Shown: positions 45,728 to 56,677 of the stretch, in pieces
How the letters are laid out: each line of letters opens with the position of its first letter
Position numbering within the stretch: position 1 is the stretch's first letter
Origin: Ursus arctos
Taxonomy: Eukaryota; Chordata; Mammalia; Carnivora; Ursidae
NCBI RefSeq assembly: GCF_023065955.2
Contig: NW_026622997.1
Location: 9,224,001-9,288,000, forward strand
Direction of reading: 5' to 3'
Length of the DNA stretch: 64,000 nucleotides
Translations under genes and position numbers: made by a program
Notes under the pieces: generated by a model
The model's input: only the letters and a program-made list of their open reading frames with translations
Told to the model about the DNA's origin: nothing
Databases searched by the model: none

Positions 45728-45772
<45 letters not shown>
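45640..45772 (+). repeat. Two (TA)n microsatellites
   Basis: A short TA run (45643-45661) and a longer one of about 20 units (45730-45771) lie 70 bases apart. Each is a self-complementary tract able to extrude a cruciform; length variation is likely. Confidence 0.92.
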
Positions 45773-45774
<2 letters not shown>

Positions 45775-46345
45775 GTGACAGCTTAACTTCTGTATTTCAA
45801 AAGAAAAGAAAGGAAATGTATTATCATCTGAAATAAAAATATTACAGGATTGCAGTGGTACTGCAGAAATGAGGAAATGGGGCCTGGACTAGAGGATGAA
45901 GTGATAGAGATGGGAGATGCTCTGAAGGTGGGAATGGTAGACATGGTGGCTTCTTGAATATGGAGGAGGAAGGGGGGAGGAGAAAAACAAAAACAAATCT
46001 AAGTTTTGAGCATGGAAAAATCATGATGCCAAGAGGGAAAACATTAAGAAACTGGGCTGAGGAGCTGACTTTATAGAATGAAATGATGCATTTAGCTAAA
46101 TTTGAGGAGACCACAGGATATCTGAGTAGGAATGTCCAACTGGCAATTAAAGATAAATTAATGACTTTGTCTAGAATAACCAAATAAATCCAAGCAAAAG
46201 TCTTTGGGACATATTTGTCATTTTCACATTTTTTGAACACCCTCCATGCACAGGCACTGTGCTCCTGGGCCAGGCACAGGGGCATAGAGATGGACATGGC
46301 ATGACCTGCCCTTGAGAGCCTACTGAGTTGAGGAGAGAGATTGGC
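45775..46345. other. Unassigned, partly old L2-class
   Basis: The G/A-rich block at 45850-46180 and 'gcacaggcactgtgctcctg' (46249) resemble antisense L2-class text. The 151-codon minus-strand frame here has no recognisable domain. Confidence 0.4.
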
Positions 46346-46349
46346 ACAT

Positions 46350-46748
46350 GTCTTAGTCTACTCAAGTTGCAGTCACAAAATGCCACGCATGCAGTAGCTT
46401 GAAAAACAGGCACTTCTCACAGTTCCGGAGGATGGGAAGTACGAGATCAAGATGCCAACCCGTGCAGTTCTTGGTGAGGGCATGTTTCCTAGCTTACAGA
46501 TGGCCCCCTTCTTACTGTGTCCTCACATGGTGTGTAGGGGAGGGAGGGAGGTTGGCGGAGAGAGGGAGGGAGGGAGAGAGAGAGCACCTCTGGTGTCTCT
46601 TCCTCTTCTTATGAGGGCACTAATGGCAAGACCTTATGTAACCCTAATTGCCACTCCTAATACTTCCACATTGGAGGTTAGGGTTTCAATATATGGCAGG
46701 GGTGGGGCGGGGGCGGGTAATGATACGAACATTCAGTCCCTAACAATA
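46350..46748 (-). repeat. MaLR LTR (MST/MLT1-type), antisense
   Basis: 'tgtcttagtctactcaagtt' (46350), 'ctcacagttccggaggatgg' (46416), 'cttacagatggcccccttct' (46493), 'gtgtcctcacatggtgtgta' (46518) and 'cttatgagggcactaatggc' (46608), ending in 'gggtttcaatatatggcag'. It contains a GA-rich stretch (46540-46585) and a G-rich tract (46699-46717). Confidence 0.82.
46699..46717 (+). other. G-quadruplex-capable tract inside a MaLR LTR
   Basis: Four G-runs of four, four, five and three bases with single-base loops, an unusually compact quadruplex pattern. It probably arose by drift from the G-rich LTR start ('gaatttgggagggg' in relatives). Confidence 0.7.
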
Positions 46749-47199
46749 CACAGTTCGCTGTAATACTTGTAAATAAATGGATATGAGTGGTTCGGAGATC
46801 TCAGATAAATTGTCTGCATTTAAATGGTACTTCTCAAGTATTTAAGCATGCTTAGAAATAGTTCCCTTAATTATTTTCAGCACTCTTCCCAAGTCTTATT
46901 TACACCGTTAATTTATTTCACAAACCCTTTCTTAGCAAATAATGCGAACAGATCCAATGGGACTTAGCAAGAATAAGTGGAGTCTAAATTAAAGTAAGCT
47001 TCGCGCATTGATTTTCATTTCCGTTTTTTCAGATAAGGCAACAGAGAAGCCATCAGGTATGTGAGAGTGTATCCTGAATACAGAACAACTAGAGGACTAA
47101 CTATCCCGGATTTTCTTGAAAAAAGATAATGGGAAATGTCCTCATTTGTGAGGAAGTACGTTTAGGACCCTCAGAAGAAAATAATCCATGAGGAAATTA
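46749..47199. other. No gene or repeat recognised
   Basis: AT-rich, no long frame, nothing recognised. Confidence 0.45.
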
Positions 47200-47408
47200 T
47201 TAACATTCATGGAAAGCTTACTATGTGCTAGACACTGTGTTAAGATAGCCTTCCTGTATTATCTCATTTAATCATCACGAAACTGCTGAGGGCTTTATTA
47301 CACTGCCCACTTTACATATGAGGGCACCAAAGCTCAGAGAGGTTAAGGAACCTGCCCACATAATAAGTGAAAGAATGGAGACTAGAACTCAGGTCTCTCT
47401 TACTTCAG
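47200..47408 (-). repeat. MIR SINE, antisense, well preserved
   Basis: 'gcttactatgtgctagacac' (47217), 'tatctcatttaatcatcacg' (47260), 'ctttacatatgagggcacca' (47311) and 'agctcagagaggttaaggaa' (47331) are in the right order. A SINEC then inserted at its edge. Confidence 0.85.
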
Positions 47409-47420
47409 AGCTCATGCTCT

Positions 47421-47620
47421 TTTTTTTTTTTTTTTTTTTTAGATTTTATTTATTTATTTGAGAGAGAGAGCACAAACGGGGGGGGGCGGGGGCAGAGGGA
47501 GAGGCAGAAGCAGACTCCCCACTGAGCAGGGAACCTGACACAAGGCTCCATCCCAGGACCCCAGGACCATGACCTGAGCTGAAAGCAGATGCTTAACCGA
47601 CTGAGCCACCCAAGTGCCCC
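47421..47620 (-). mobile_element. Carnivore SINE (SINEC), antisense
   Basis: T-run (47421-47440), 'agattttatttatttatttg', a body with a G-run (47479-47492) and the head ending 'gagccacccaagtgcccc'. Flanked by 'agctcatgctct' (47409-47420) and 'agctcgtgctct' (47623-47634), one mismatch in twelve. Confidence 0.94.
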
Positions 47621-47634
47621 AAAGCTCGTGCTCT

Positions 47635-47954
47635 GAATCAAATAAATAAGAATAAGAATATAAATAATTACTATCACTTACTGAGTGCATACTACATGCC
47701 AAGAGCCATGCTAAGAATCTCTTCATATACAAATCGTTACATTTTTCCAAGTTTTCTGATACTAACTCACCTGAGGTTCTTGACGAAATCTGAGGAAGAC
47801 AGCAAAAAAGAGTGAGTACATAAGAATAAGAAAAAATGTGCGGAATGAGGTAACTTTTGTTTCAGTTGTTATTTTAATAATGCCCTTTTCCATTGAGCAA
47901 TGTTTTGTCACAGGAAAGAGTAGGAGTTTGTTTACTACCCATCCCACACACTAT
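47635..47954. other. No gene recognised
   Basis: The start (47650-47720, 'ctgagtgcatactacatgcc') may belong to the MIR-type family. Otherwise unassigned. Confidence 0.4.
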
Positions 47955-48115
47955 TAGACACTAGATGAACAGTCAAGGGCAAAAAGCCCCTGACCTCTCT
48001 GAGCCTCAGCTTCCTCATTTGTAAAATGGGACAACAACAACAACAACAAAAAACACTTTGACCGCCTTCCTCTTGGAGGTATTGTAAAAATCAAATGAGA
48101 TGATGTCTGCCAAAG

Positions 48116-48118
<3 letters not shown>
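47955..48118 (+). repeat. MIR SINE, sense
   Basis: 'cccctgacctctctgagcct' (47987), 'cagcttcctcatttgtaaaa' (48007), a (CAA)n expansion at 48032-48052, then 'aaatgagatgatgtctgcc' (48093). Confidence 0.8.
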
Positions 48119-48166
<48 letters not shown>

Positions 48167-48169
48167 TTT
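48119..48169 (+). repeat. (TA)n followed by a T-run
   Basis: About 15 TA units then about 20 T. Length-variable low-complexity DNA at the end of a MIR. Confidence 0.9.
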
Positions 48170-48239
48170 AACTGTATGTTTAGGTCTTAGGCCAAAAATG
48201 GCTTCCTCACACTGTGATATTTACATGAGTTTGATCATT

Positions 48240-49595
48240 CAGATGCTATAAACACCATGTAAAAGAGTAGGCATTAATCATTAAAACAGCTTGGTGCTGG
48301 CATATGAATACACAGATGGAGAAATAGAGGAGCTAGAAATAGATCAGCCACACATGGGAATTTGGTGTGTGATAGAGTGAATTCCAGGCGCTGGGAGAAT
48401 GAGAGAGATCAATGAGAATATCAGACCAACTGGGCAGCCACACGGACAAACCACAACTTCAATGCCTACTTTATCACTCAAGCTAACATAATTTCCAGAT
48501 GTTTTACAATTGTAAATATAAAAATAATCAAACTTCAAATTCTTAAAAGACAGCACAGGAGAACTGACTTATTTATTTTTGGAAATGAGTATCTTTCCAA
48601 ATAAGACACAGAGGTACAGAGCCATAAAAGAAAAGATTTCTAGATTTGACTGTATAAAAATTTAAAATTCCTTCAAGGGCAAAAAAAAATTTTTTTTAAT
48701 CAAACAAAGTCAAAAGGCAAATGAAAAATTGGGAGAGAATATGACAACATATATGACAGATAAGGGGCTAAATCCCTTAAGAATTAATTAACAAATATTT
48801 AATGAGCAACTATTATGTGCCAGGCACCATTCTAAGCTTTGGGGGATTCAAAATAATTAAAACTCGCAGCATTGTGAAGTTCATATTCTGTTGGGAGGGA
48901 CATTGGGAGTGGTCTTGGATATTAGTAGAAAAACTTTAAATGAACAAAGAATGTAAATAATTCACATAGCTGGTAACACCAATGGGGTTTAAACATGAAA
49001 ATATGTGTACTCTCCCTCATAACAAATAAAATGCAAGTTAAATTTCAATAGGATACCATTGTCATCCACCATACTTTCCAAAATCAAAATGTATGGTAAT
49101 ATACCATTTGGCAAAGGTATAAAGAAACAAGCATTCGCTTGCATCTGAGGTGGGAGTGTAGTGTGGTTCAACTTCTTTGAAAAGCACTTTGTCAATATCT
49201 ATCACAATTAGAGATGCGTGCACTCTTTGCCCTAGCAATTCTGCCCAAAGAATTTAGGCTACAGGCATATTTTTATATGTGTGCGACGGCATGTATATCT
49301 GAATGTTCACTGTAGCGTTACCTCTAATAGCGAAGGCCTTATAACTCACACAGATGCCCATCAGTAGGCAAGTGGTTAAACAAACATGGAAGATATCTAA
49401 ACTGGTACAAATTGTTAAAAAGAATTGAGTTGCTGAAAAGAACGAGGCCGATGTATATGTCTGAAAGACTCTTCAAAATATATTGTGAACAAAAGTAAGG
49501 TTCTGACCAGTTACATGCAATACTGAGCCCCTAAATGTTTAATAATGTAAACAAAATTGTAGAATGTATATACATACATAAAACAATTAAAAATT
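48240..49595 (+). repeat. Old L1 (L1M), ORF2 3' part, sense, interrupted
   Basis: 'acagcttggtgctggcatat' (48286), 'tggactgtataaaaattt'-type text near 48650, 'aaaattgggagagaatatga' (48725), 'ataaaatgcaagttaaattt' (49027), 'ttgccctagcaattctgccc' (49227) and 'agatgcccatcagtaggcaa' (49352) are sense L1 ORF2 phrases in order. A stretch at 48785-48950 ('ttatgtgccaggcaccattc') is an L2- or MIR-type insertion inside it. No frame survives. Confidence 0.78.
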
Positions 49596-49605
49596 TTACA
49601 AATAT

Positions 49606-49800
49606 GGTGCGCCTGGGTGGCTCAGTTGGTCGAGCAACCGCCCCTTGATTTCAGCTCAGGTCATGATCTCAGGGTCATGAGATTGAGCCCCGTGTCAGGC
49701 TCCAAGCTGGGTGTGGAGCCTGCTTGAGATTCTCTCTCTCCCTGTCCCTTTGCCCCTCTCAACCCCCCACTTACATGCACTCTCTCTCTCAAAAAAAAAA
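49606..49800 (+). mobile_element. Carnivore SINE (SINEC), older type, sense
   Basis: 'ggtgcgcctgggtggctcag' (49606), 'caggtcatgatctcagggtc' (49657), 'gagattgagccccgtgtcag' (49679), a CT-rich end 'ctctctctctc' and an A-run. AT-rich flanks (about 49592 and 49797) could be a degraded duplication. The lack of an AATAAA-type tail and the older body distinguish it from the bear/pinniped type. Confidence 0.9.
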
Positions 49801-50282
49801 TTTACTAATATTAAAGATGTATAGTGCACAATTTATGAATAATAAAATATGCAATACTCTTCTTTGTAAATTCCATCCTCTAACGTTAATGTGACCTAAT
49901 ATTTCTTATGAACTCCATTGTCAGTTTGACAATTCTATCACCAACAGTCATGTCTCAAAATCGGACCATGAAGAAAGCTCAGTTACTGTTCTATCATCAA
50001 AAAAGTCATTCGTATCACTGACGAAGGAGTGTGGTTCAAACATTGAGATTTGTTGATATTTCGTTTTTATTCATGAGCAAAATGGAAGTGAAACAACAAA
50101 TACGTATGTTGGAACTTCACTTGTGTAGCAATGACATGGAGCAACTTTGCTGAATCAGTTCCCAGTCTTGGAGTACTAGAATATCTCCTCAAGGTTGTGT
50201 GCTCTTCACAATGTAATGGAGCCAGACACAACACTTGTACATTAACCTGCATTATTACCATTTCCCCATCACTTTCTTAACT
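49801..50282. other. No gene or repeat recognised
   Basis: AT-rich sequence, no long frame. Confidence 0.45.
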
Positions 50283-50507
50283 CTAGACCAGGAGGCAGAA
50301 AGTAACAGCCCTTGAGCCAAATCTAGCCCAATTGTAAATACGATTTGGAACGCAGCCACATCCTTCATTCACCTCTCACCTGTGGCTGCTTCTGCGTGAT
50401 GACCGCAGAGCTGAGTAGTTGCAACAGAGATCATGTGGCCCACGAAGCCTCAGATATTCATTATCTGAGCTTTAACAGAAAAAGTTTGTGGGCCCCTGGT
50501 CTAGGCC
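50283..50507 (+). mobile_element. hAT-type DNA transposon remnant (non-autonomous, MER class)
   Basis: 'cttgagccaaatctagccca' (50311), 'gaacgcagccacatccttca' (50349), 'gctgagtagttgcaacagag' (50410), 'atcatgtggcccacgaagcc' (50431) and 'acagaaaaagtttgtgggcc' (50475) give the full layout of a common mammalian hAT MITE. Ends ('gaccaggaggcagaaag' and 'cccctggtc') are partly degraded. Confidence 0.78.
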
Positions 50508-52484
50508 ATCAAGAAAACAACAAATCAAGCTCTGATTTGTAGTGTTTGCTGATTTCCAAGGTGCAAGTATTTCCATGACCAAGTCCAAGCCACGAACATG
50601 TCCTCACTGAATGTACAGTTGGAAAGAGATGCAAATACCACATCAGTATATCATATAGTATTTCCACACTACAGGTACGGTAGTCATAAACGACCTCAAG
50701 AACATACAAACAGAAAAACGTAGTAATATAATTAAGAAGCCATGACTTCTGAGTATTTGTTTCAAATGTAATTTACTTAATTATAAGGTCATGTAATATA
50801 ATTTTTAAGAATGGCCATGTTTAACAACCAGCTCAGAAAATTTCTAGAAATTTAGTAGTTGGCTCCTATGTGCCCATAGGGCCAGGTCCAGCACCCCACA
50901 GGATATGGTATGCTCTCAAAGGTGTGGAAAACGTGCAAGCAAGGACATGGTTGCATATCCATATCCATAAATGCACAGAGCATCTCTGGAAAATGCATAA
51001 GAAGCTGAGAACAGTCATGGCCTCTAGGGTGGTAACTAGGGTTCTAGGAGTTGGGTGGAGTTGAGATTTATGTTTCATTCTATATTATTTCGTAAAAGGC
51101 TTGAATTTTTTATCATATGCCTGTGTTACCCTTCAAAACTTGTTTTTTTAAGTAGGTTACTAAATCATTTTTCTTCAGTTTCCCTTTTGCCCGCAGAGTC
51201 TCTGCCCCAGTAGAATTCTCTGGCACCATCCCACCTCTCACTGGGTCAGGAGGACTAACCTCCTGAGGCCGAAGTTCATCAAGGCAAGGAGCCCTAGAGG
51301 CTCAAGGACAGTCCTGGTGAACCAGCATTCCTCCTAGATGAAAACACAAGCCTGAAAGCAACCTCAAGAGATTTGGCCCCATTGCATTGCCTTGACTTCT
51401 CTTCTTCCTCCTTCTCTGTTTGTTAATCTTTCCTGGAAAAGTTAAGTAAGCTTTTCCCTTTAACCAATTTCTCTGGCATTTTGAAGGGCAAGCCACAGCA
51501 CCCTGCCTGCCAATTACTTCCAACGTGCCAAGTCTTCCTGACTAGATTTACCTCTGTGCTCCAATGCCCCAGGCTGCATCTGTGCTCACAGATCAGCTAG
51601 TGAGGTGACTGCCAGCCCAGGTCCACACACGCTTCTCCAGGCCGGTGACCCCAAGCATCTGCTCTGTGTAGACCAGCCTGGCTGTGATGGGGGCTGCTTC
51701 CACAAGAATCACCTAAAAGACTTTAGCCAAGAAGAGAAAATGTGACCTCATCCAACAAGACGTCCGAAGGTCACAGAGCACCCCATGTGTGTGGCTGCTG
51801 TTTTGCTTACTCCCACCAGTTACATCAGATTCCTGGCTGTCTCCCTTGGGCTGTTCCCTGCTGCTTGTCCTTCATTCTTTTCAGTTCTTCAGGTTTTTGA
51901 ACCTCTTTCTGCTCTCACCTGATCCCAGTGTATGACCCACCTCACATTTCCCAGCATGGTTCTGACCTGGACAGTGACCCAGTGATGACAGCTCATCTTC
52001 CATACGTCCAGTCTGAATGGACCATTCCCATCCAGATGCCCAGCTTGGCTTTCACCAGTTCTCTGGTCTGTCCTCCAAACTTCCCAGTCCTAGCTCCTTT
52101 CTTCCCCTTGAATCCATAACCAGATATGCTCACACCCTCACCACAGACTCCGGACTATTGACTCACATCCAGGTTCCAACAGCTAAGGACACGCCCAGGT
52201 GTTTGTTTTCTAGGTAAGATCTCCTCAGTGATGACGGGCAGCAACAGGTGTGTCTATGTTCTTCCTTCAGGTTTCTGACAGCTTCTTTTCCCAGCCCCAG
52301 CTTCCAAGGTGGATAAGGGTAGGGGTGTCTTAGGTAAGGTTCCCCTGAAGCAGACCGTGAGATACAAATTAGTATGAAAGTGATTTATTGGGATTTGTTT
52401 CCAAGAAATATTGGTGGAAGACAGGGAAAGGAGGACAGGGAAATGAAGCAAGCCAACCAAAGAATGCGAGATTTAGTGTTCCAG
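50508..52484. other. No gene or repeat recognised
   Basis: Frames up to 73 codons only. The region is of mixed composition and looks unique. I see no exon with convincing borders. Confidence 0.45.
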
Positions 52485-52990
52485 CTGTCTATTGCTGCGT
52501 GACAAATCACCCCAGCTTGGTGGTGTAAATCAGCTGCCATTTTTGTAACGCCTGCAGATTATGTGAGTCAGGAATTTGGACAGGGCAAAAGGGACAGCTT
52601 GCTTCTGTTCCATGATGTCTATGGCCTCAGCTGGGATCACTCAAAGCCTGGATGACTCAGCAAATATAGGCTGGAACCATCTGGAAACTTCTTCACTCAC
52701 ATGTATGGCTCTTGAGCTAGAATGACTCGAAGCTGGGCCTGTCAACCAGTGGGCCTATCTATATGTTGGGTTTAAAGAGCAAAAAATTCCAAGAGGCAAT
52801 GTCTTAAAGAAGAAGAGTCCAAGGGGCCACAGCAGAAGGTATAAAACTTTTTCTGACCTAGTTCAGAAGTCAGTGACAAAATCTATTGATTGAACTGCAT
52901 TCTATTGGTTACAAGCAGTCGCTCGGATGAGCAAAGATGCAAGAGGAGGAGAATTAGGCTACAAACCTTGATTACAGAAGAGCATATGGG
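52485..52990 (-). repeat. Diverged LTR-type repeat, antisense
   Basis: Starts 'agctgtctattgctgcgtga' (52484) and contains 'cttcactcacatgtatggct' (52690) and 'gcattctattggttacaagc' (52897). This resembles the same mammal-wide family as 55123-55575 (inverted 'tctattgctg...aacaaat' start, 'tattggttac' near the end). Probably MaLR-like; name uncertain. Confidence 0.55.
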
Positions 52991-53349
52991 ATGGGATGTA
53001 CTGCTGTAGTCATCTTTGAAAATACCACTTGCCCATGGAGGAAGCCTTTGGCTTAATCTCACATGAGGAGCTCCATAGAGAGTATAGGCCATACCTTGGA
53101 GCTGTCCCAGTCAGAGGCAAAGGAGCTGGACTGTTGATACCCACACATTCATGTGTCATTGGCCACAGGTTACCCCTGGGAGAACATAAATATCCAGACA
53201 CTTCAATCTCTCTGTGAGTGCAGAAAAGCAGTGTGGGGCAGCCCTGTGATAATGTGTGTGACAGAGACACAGGTGCTGGCCCTTGGGATGGAAAGCATGA
53301 GGGAACAGATGTATATAAAACTGGAAAGGGATCCCAGGTGATATGGACT
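52991..53349. other. No gene or repeat recognised
   Basis: Short frames on both strands without known features. Confidence 0.4.
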
Positions 53350-53747
53350 GTCTTGGTCCTTTTCAGCTGCTATAACGAAGTACCATAGATTGGGTGGTTT
53401 ATAAATAACAAATTCATTTCTCAAAGTTCTGGAGGCTAGAAGTCTAAGATCAGGGTGTCAGCATGGTGAATTGCTGGTGAAAATCCTTTTCCAGGTGATA
53501 GATTATCGTCTTCTGGTTTTATCTTCACATGGCAAAGAGTGGAGATGAAAAGCAATCTCTCTAGTGATTTTGTAAGGGCACTAATCCCATTCTGAGAGCT
53601 CCGCCCTCATGACCTCATGTATTCCTAATCACCTCCCAAAGGCCCCACCTTCAAATGCCATCGCATTGGAAGGTAGTTTCAAATAGGAATCTGGGGCAGG
53701 GCAGTGGGGGCTTATGGGGGGCAGATGCAAACATCTAGTCCACAACA
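53350..53747 (-). repeat. MaLR LTR (MST/MLT1-type), antisense
   Basis: 'gtcttggtccttttcagctg' (53351), 'gattgggtggtttataaata' (53388), 'gttctggaggctagaagtct' (53426), 'ctccgccctcatgacctcat' (53600) and 'ccaaaggccccaccttcaaa' (53636). Solo LTR. Confidence 0.83.
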
Positions 53748-53818
53748 TGGGCAAAGAACACTGACATTGCTACGGAAGGAATAGGAAACTCTAACAGAGT
53801 ATCTCATATCATTACCCA

Positions 53819-53857
53819 GCATTCATTCATTCATTCATTCATTCATTCATTCATTCG
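53819..53857 (+). repeat. (ATTC)n microsatellite
   Basis: About nine tandem ATTC units at the edge of an L2/MIR-type end, the common origin of this repeat unit. Likely polymorphic. Confidence 0.93.
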
Positions 53858-53953
53858 GTTGAGCAGGTTCTAGGACACAAAACTGGGTTAAGACAGACCT
53901 GAACCACCTAGTAGCTCACAATCTGGCAGAGTCATAAAAACGTAAAGCTATCC

Positions 53954-54179
53954 ATGGGACGCCTGGGTGGCTCAGTCAGTTAAGCATCTGCCTCCCGCTC
54001 AGGTCATGATTCCAGGATCCTGGGATCAAGCCCCACACTGGGCTCCCTGCTCAGCGGGAAGCCTGCTTCTCCCTCTCTCTGTCCCTCCCCCTCCCCAGCT
54101 CATGCTCTCTCACTTACTCTCTCTCTCAAATAAGTAAATAAAATCTTTAAAAAAACAAAAACAAAAACAAAAAAACCCA
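53954..54179 (+). mobile_element. Carnivore SINE (SINEC), sense
   Basis: 'gggacgcctgggtggctcag' (53957), 'aggtcatgattccaggatcc' (54001), a CT-rich body, a tail 'taagtaaataaaatctttaa' and a (CAAAAA)n end. Flanked by 'taaagctatcc' at 53943-53953 and 54180-54190. Confidence 0.94.
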
Positions 54180-54239
54180 TAAAGCTATCCTTGCCATCAA
54201 CTGCAACATGGGCCAAGATCTCTGTGTGTACCCATCGCT

Positions 54240-54435
54240 TAGGAAGCAGTGTGGAGTGATGGTTGGGCCCTGGTGCTTTGGCCCCACTTTGGCTGTAGTG
54301 TAACCTCTTTTGTAAAATAAGGATAAGAAGAGTATTTACTCTACAGAGTGTTGGTAAAGATGAAACGAAGTCATGCGTGAGAACCATTTGTGCTTCTGGC
54401 ACATGGGCAAATGTTATAAGTGTTAACAATTGTCA
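54240..54435 (+). repeat. MIR SINE, sense
   Basis: 'gtggagtgatggttgggccc' (54250), 'taacctcttttgtaaaataa' (54301), 'gagtatttactctacagagt' (54330) and 'tctggcacatgggcaaatgt' (54395). Confidence 0.7.
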
Positions 54436-54839
54436 TCGTTATTTTAGTGAAGACACGAGAAGTGGAAATATCCACCTAACTGGGGGTGGAGGGAGGGACT
54501 TGACCATGGGACAGAAGGTCTGACACTTGAGCTGGGGTGTGATGGCAAGGGCGAAAATTTGCTTCTCGGAGCTATTTATGACATGTGTTCTTCATGCTTA
54601 ATCTGGGACACTGGGCATGGCTGGAGGGAAGCCACCCAGCCTGACAGGTGGCTGCTGCTGCACATCAATGGTCTGCAAACTCAAACCAGATGCTCAGTGC
54701 AGTCTGGCAACCCTCCTGTGTTTCTCTAGTCGCCCTATTTCTTGAGCACCATTCCCTGCTCTAGATGTCCTCGTTCATTTCTTAGTTGCCATGAAACTTA
54801 ACTCTTGGATTTTTCTCTATTTTTCTGACCATAGTTGTT
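54436..54839. other. No gene or repeat recognised
   Basis: Unassigned, short frames only. Confidence 0.45.
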
Positions 54840-55122
54840 ATTTTTTTAATAAAATATCTCCCATATCTAATAGGCATATAATGTATATGCATATATAGCA
54901 CAGATCCATGCAGTTTTTTAAAGATAATAAAATGAACACACACGTGTTTGCTACCCAAATTAAAAATAAATTCAACATCACCAGTATCTTTGAGGTATCT
55001 ATGGTCCCCTGTTTAATTGTATCTCCTTCCTTCCACCTAAGAGGTTACCACTATCCTGAAATTTATGTTTATCATTCCCCTGCTTTTCCTCTAGTGTATA
55101 CTGTATATTAGTTATCTATTAC

Positions 55123-55575
55123 TGTGTAACAAATTACCCCCAAACTTAGCAGCTTATCACAATAAACATTTATTACTTCATAGGTTCTGTGGTCAGAAAT
55201 TTGGGAGAACCTTCACTGGGTGGTTCTGAATCCATGAAGCGGCCGTCAAGACTTCTGCAGGGCTGGAGTCATCTGAAGGCTTGACTGGGGCTGCAGATAC
55301 ATTTTTAAGATGGTGTGCTCACATGGCTGTTGGCAAGAGACATCAGGTCCTTGCCGTGTGAACTCTTTATTGGGTGATCTGAGTGTCCTCAGAACATGAC
55401 ACCTGGCTTCTCCTAGAGCAAGTGATCCAAGAGAGGGCAAGGAGGAAACCTCACTGTCTTTTATGGCTTAATATCAAAAGTCACACATTATCACTTACAC
55501 TTGATTCTTACACATTAGAAGTGAGTCATTAAGTTCAATCCGTATTCAAAGGCAGGGGAATTAAGCTCCATTTTT
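55123..55575 (-). repeat. Mammal-wide LTR-type repeat, antisense
   Basis: 'gttatctattactgtgtaac' (55111), 'acttagcagcttatcacaat' (55144), 'ggagtcatctgaaggcttga' (55265), 'gtgctcacatggctgttggc' (55315) and 'gtcttttatggcttaatatc' (55457) follow a common repeat also present, more diverged, at 52485-52990. I believe it is MaLR-related but would not insist. Confidence 0.6.
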
Positions 55576-55642
55576 GAAAGGATTAAGAATAAATGTAAGA
55601 ATAATTATTATGTGTGTGTGTATCCCTAAACTACATATGTCC

Positions 55643-55839
55643 TTTTTTTTTTTTTAAGATTTTATTTATTTATGTGACAGAGAGACAGCCAGCGAGAGAG
55701 GGAACACAAGCAGGGGGAGTGGGAGAGGGAGAAGCAGGCTCTCAGCGGAGGAGCCCGATGTGGGACTCGATCCCAGAATGCCGGGATCACACCCTGAGCC
55801 GAAGGCAGACGCTTAACGACTGTGCTACCCAGGTGCCCC
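55643..55839 (-). mobile_element. Carnivore SINE (SINEC), young type, antisense
   Basis: T-run then 'aagattttatttatttatgt', 'gacagccagcgagagaggga' (55684), 'gatgtgggactcgatcccag' (55757) and a head ending 'gtgctacccaggtgcccc'. Flanked by a perfect 12-base duplication (ctacatatgtcc at 55631-55642 and 55840-55851). Same bear/pinniped-type subfamily as 7001-7209 and 58861-59065. Confidence 0.96.
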
Positions 55840-55961
55840 CTACATATGTCCGTTTTTAAACCTCTACCTAAATGGAATCACACTGTAAGTGTTCTTCTAG
55901 CAATTTGACTCAATTTGATTCAACCTTATATTTTTGAGATCCATTCATATTGACACATTGC

Positions 55962-56095
55962 TTGCTAGGGCTGCCACAACAAAGCACCAGAGACTGGGTG
56001 GTTTAAACAACAGAAATTTATTTTCTCACAGTGGTAGAGGCTAGAAGTTCAAGATCAAGGAATTTTACAAGGACACAATTCAATCCATAACATAC
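55962..56095 (-). repeat. MaLR LTR fragment, antisense, internally deleted
   Basis: Starts 'ttgcttgctagggctgccac' (55959), 'gactgggtggtttaaacaac' (55992), 'gaggctagaagttcaagatc' (56037), then jumps to the far end 'ggacacaattcaatccataa' (56071). About 300 bases of the LTR middle are missing. Confidence 0.78.
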
Positions 56096-56492
56096 ATAGA
56101 GTTGTAGTTTGTTAATTTTCACTGCTCTACAGTATCCTATGGTGTGAATAGACAAAAACATATTTTTCTATTCTACCATTAACAAATAATCTTCTTATTT
56201 CCAGTTTTTTGTTGTCATAAGCAATACTGCCACATGCCTCCTAGCACCCTTAAACATGTAAAATATATGCATTTTCATACTTAGTAAGTTAATGCCAATT
56301 TTTTTCCAAAGTGGTTGCACTCATTTGCTCCCCCACCAGTAGCATACCAGAGCTCTCATTGCTCCACAGTCTGCCAGTATTTGATATTGTCAGTTTTTCT
56401 AAATCTGCTAATCTCATGGGTGAGAAATGGTATCTTTGGTGCCTCAAATTAGCATTCCCCAGATTGTCAACAAGGTTGAGGATCTCTTCATT

Positions 56493-56677
56493 TCTTTTTT
56501 TTTTAATTTTGTTTATTTATTTAAGGGGGAAAGGGGCAGAGAAGGAAGGAGAGGGACCAGCAGACTCCATGCTGAGTGCAGAGTCCAAAGCAGGGCTCCA
56601 TCCCACAACCCTGAGATCATGACCTGAGCTGAAACCAAGAGTTGGATGCTTAACCAACTGAGCCACCCAGGCACCCC
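56493..56677 (-). mobile_element. Carnivore SINE (SINEC), older type, antisense
   Basis: T-rich start, a GA-rich body with 'gctccatcccacaaccctga' (56596) and a head ending 'gagccacccaggcacccc'. Flanked by 'gatctcttcatt' at 56481-56492 and 56678-56689. Inserted into the old L1. Confidence 0.93.

Noticed and set aside
45842..46297. 151-codon minus-strand frame with hydrophobic segments
   Set aside because: Hydrophobicity follows from base composition of an old L2-class repeat; no family match.
46699..46717. Possible CpG island or promoter near G-rich DNA
   Set aside because: The G-rich part is under 30 bases, lies in a MaLR LTR and is not accompanied by a run of CpG pairs.
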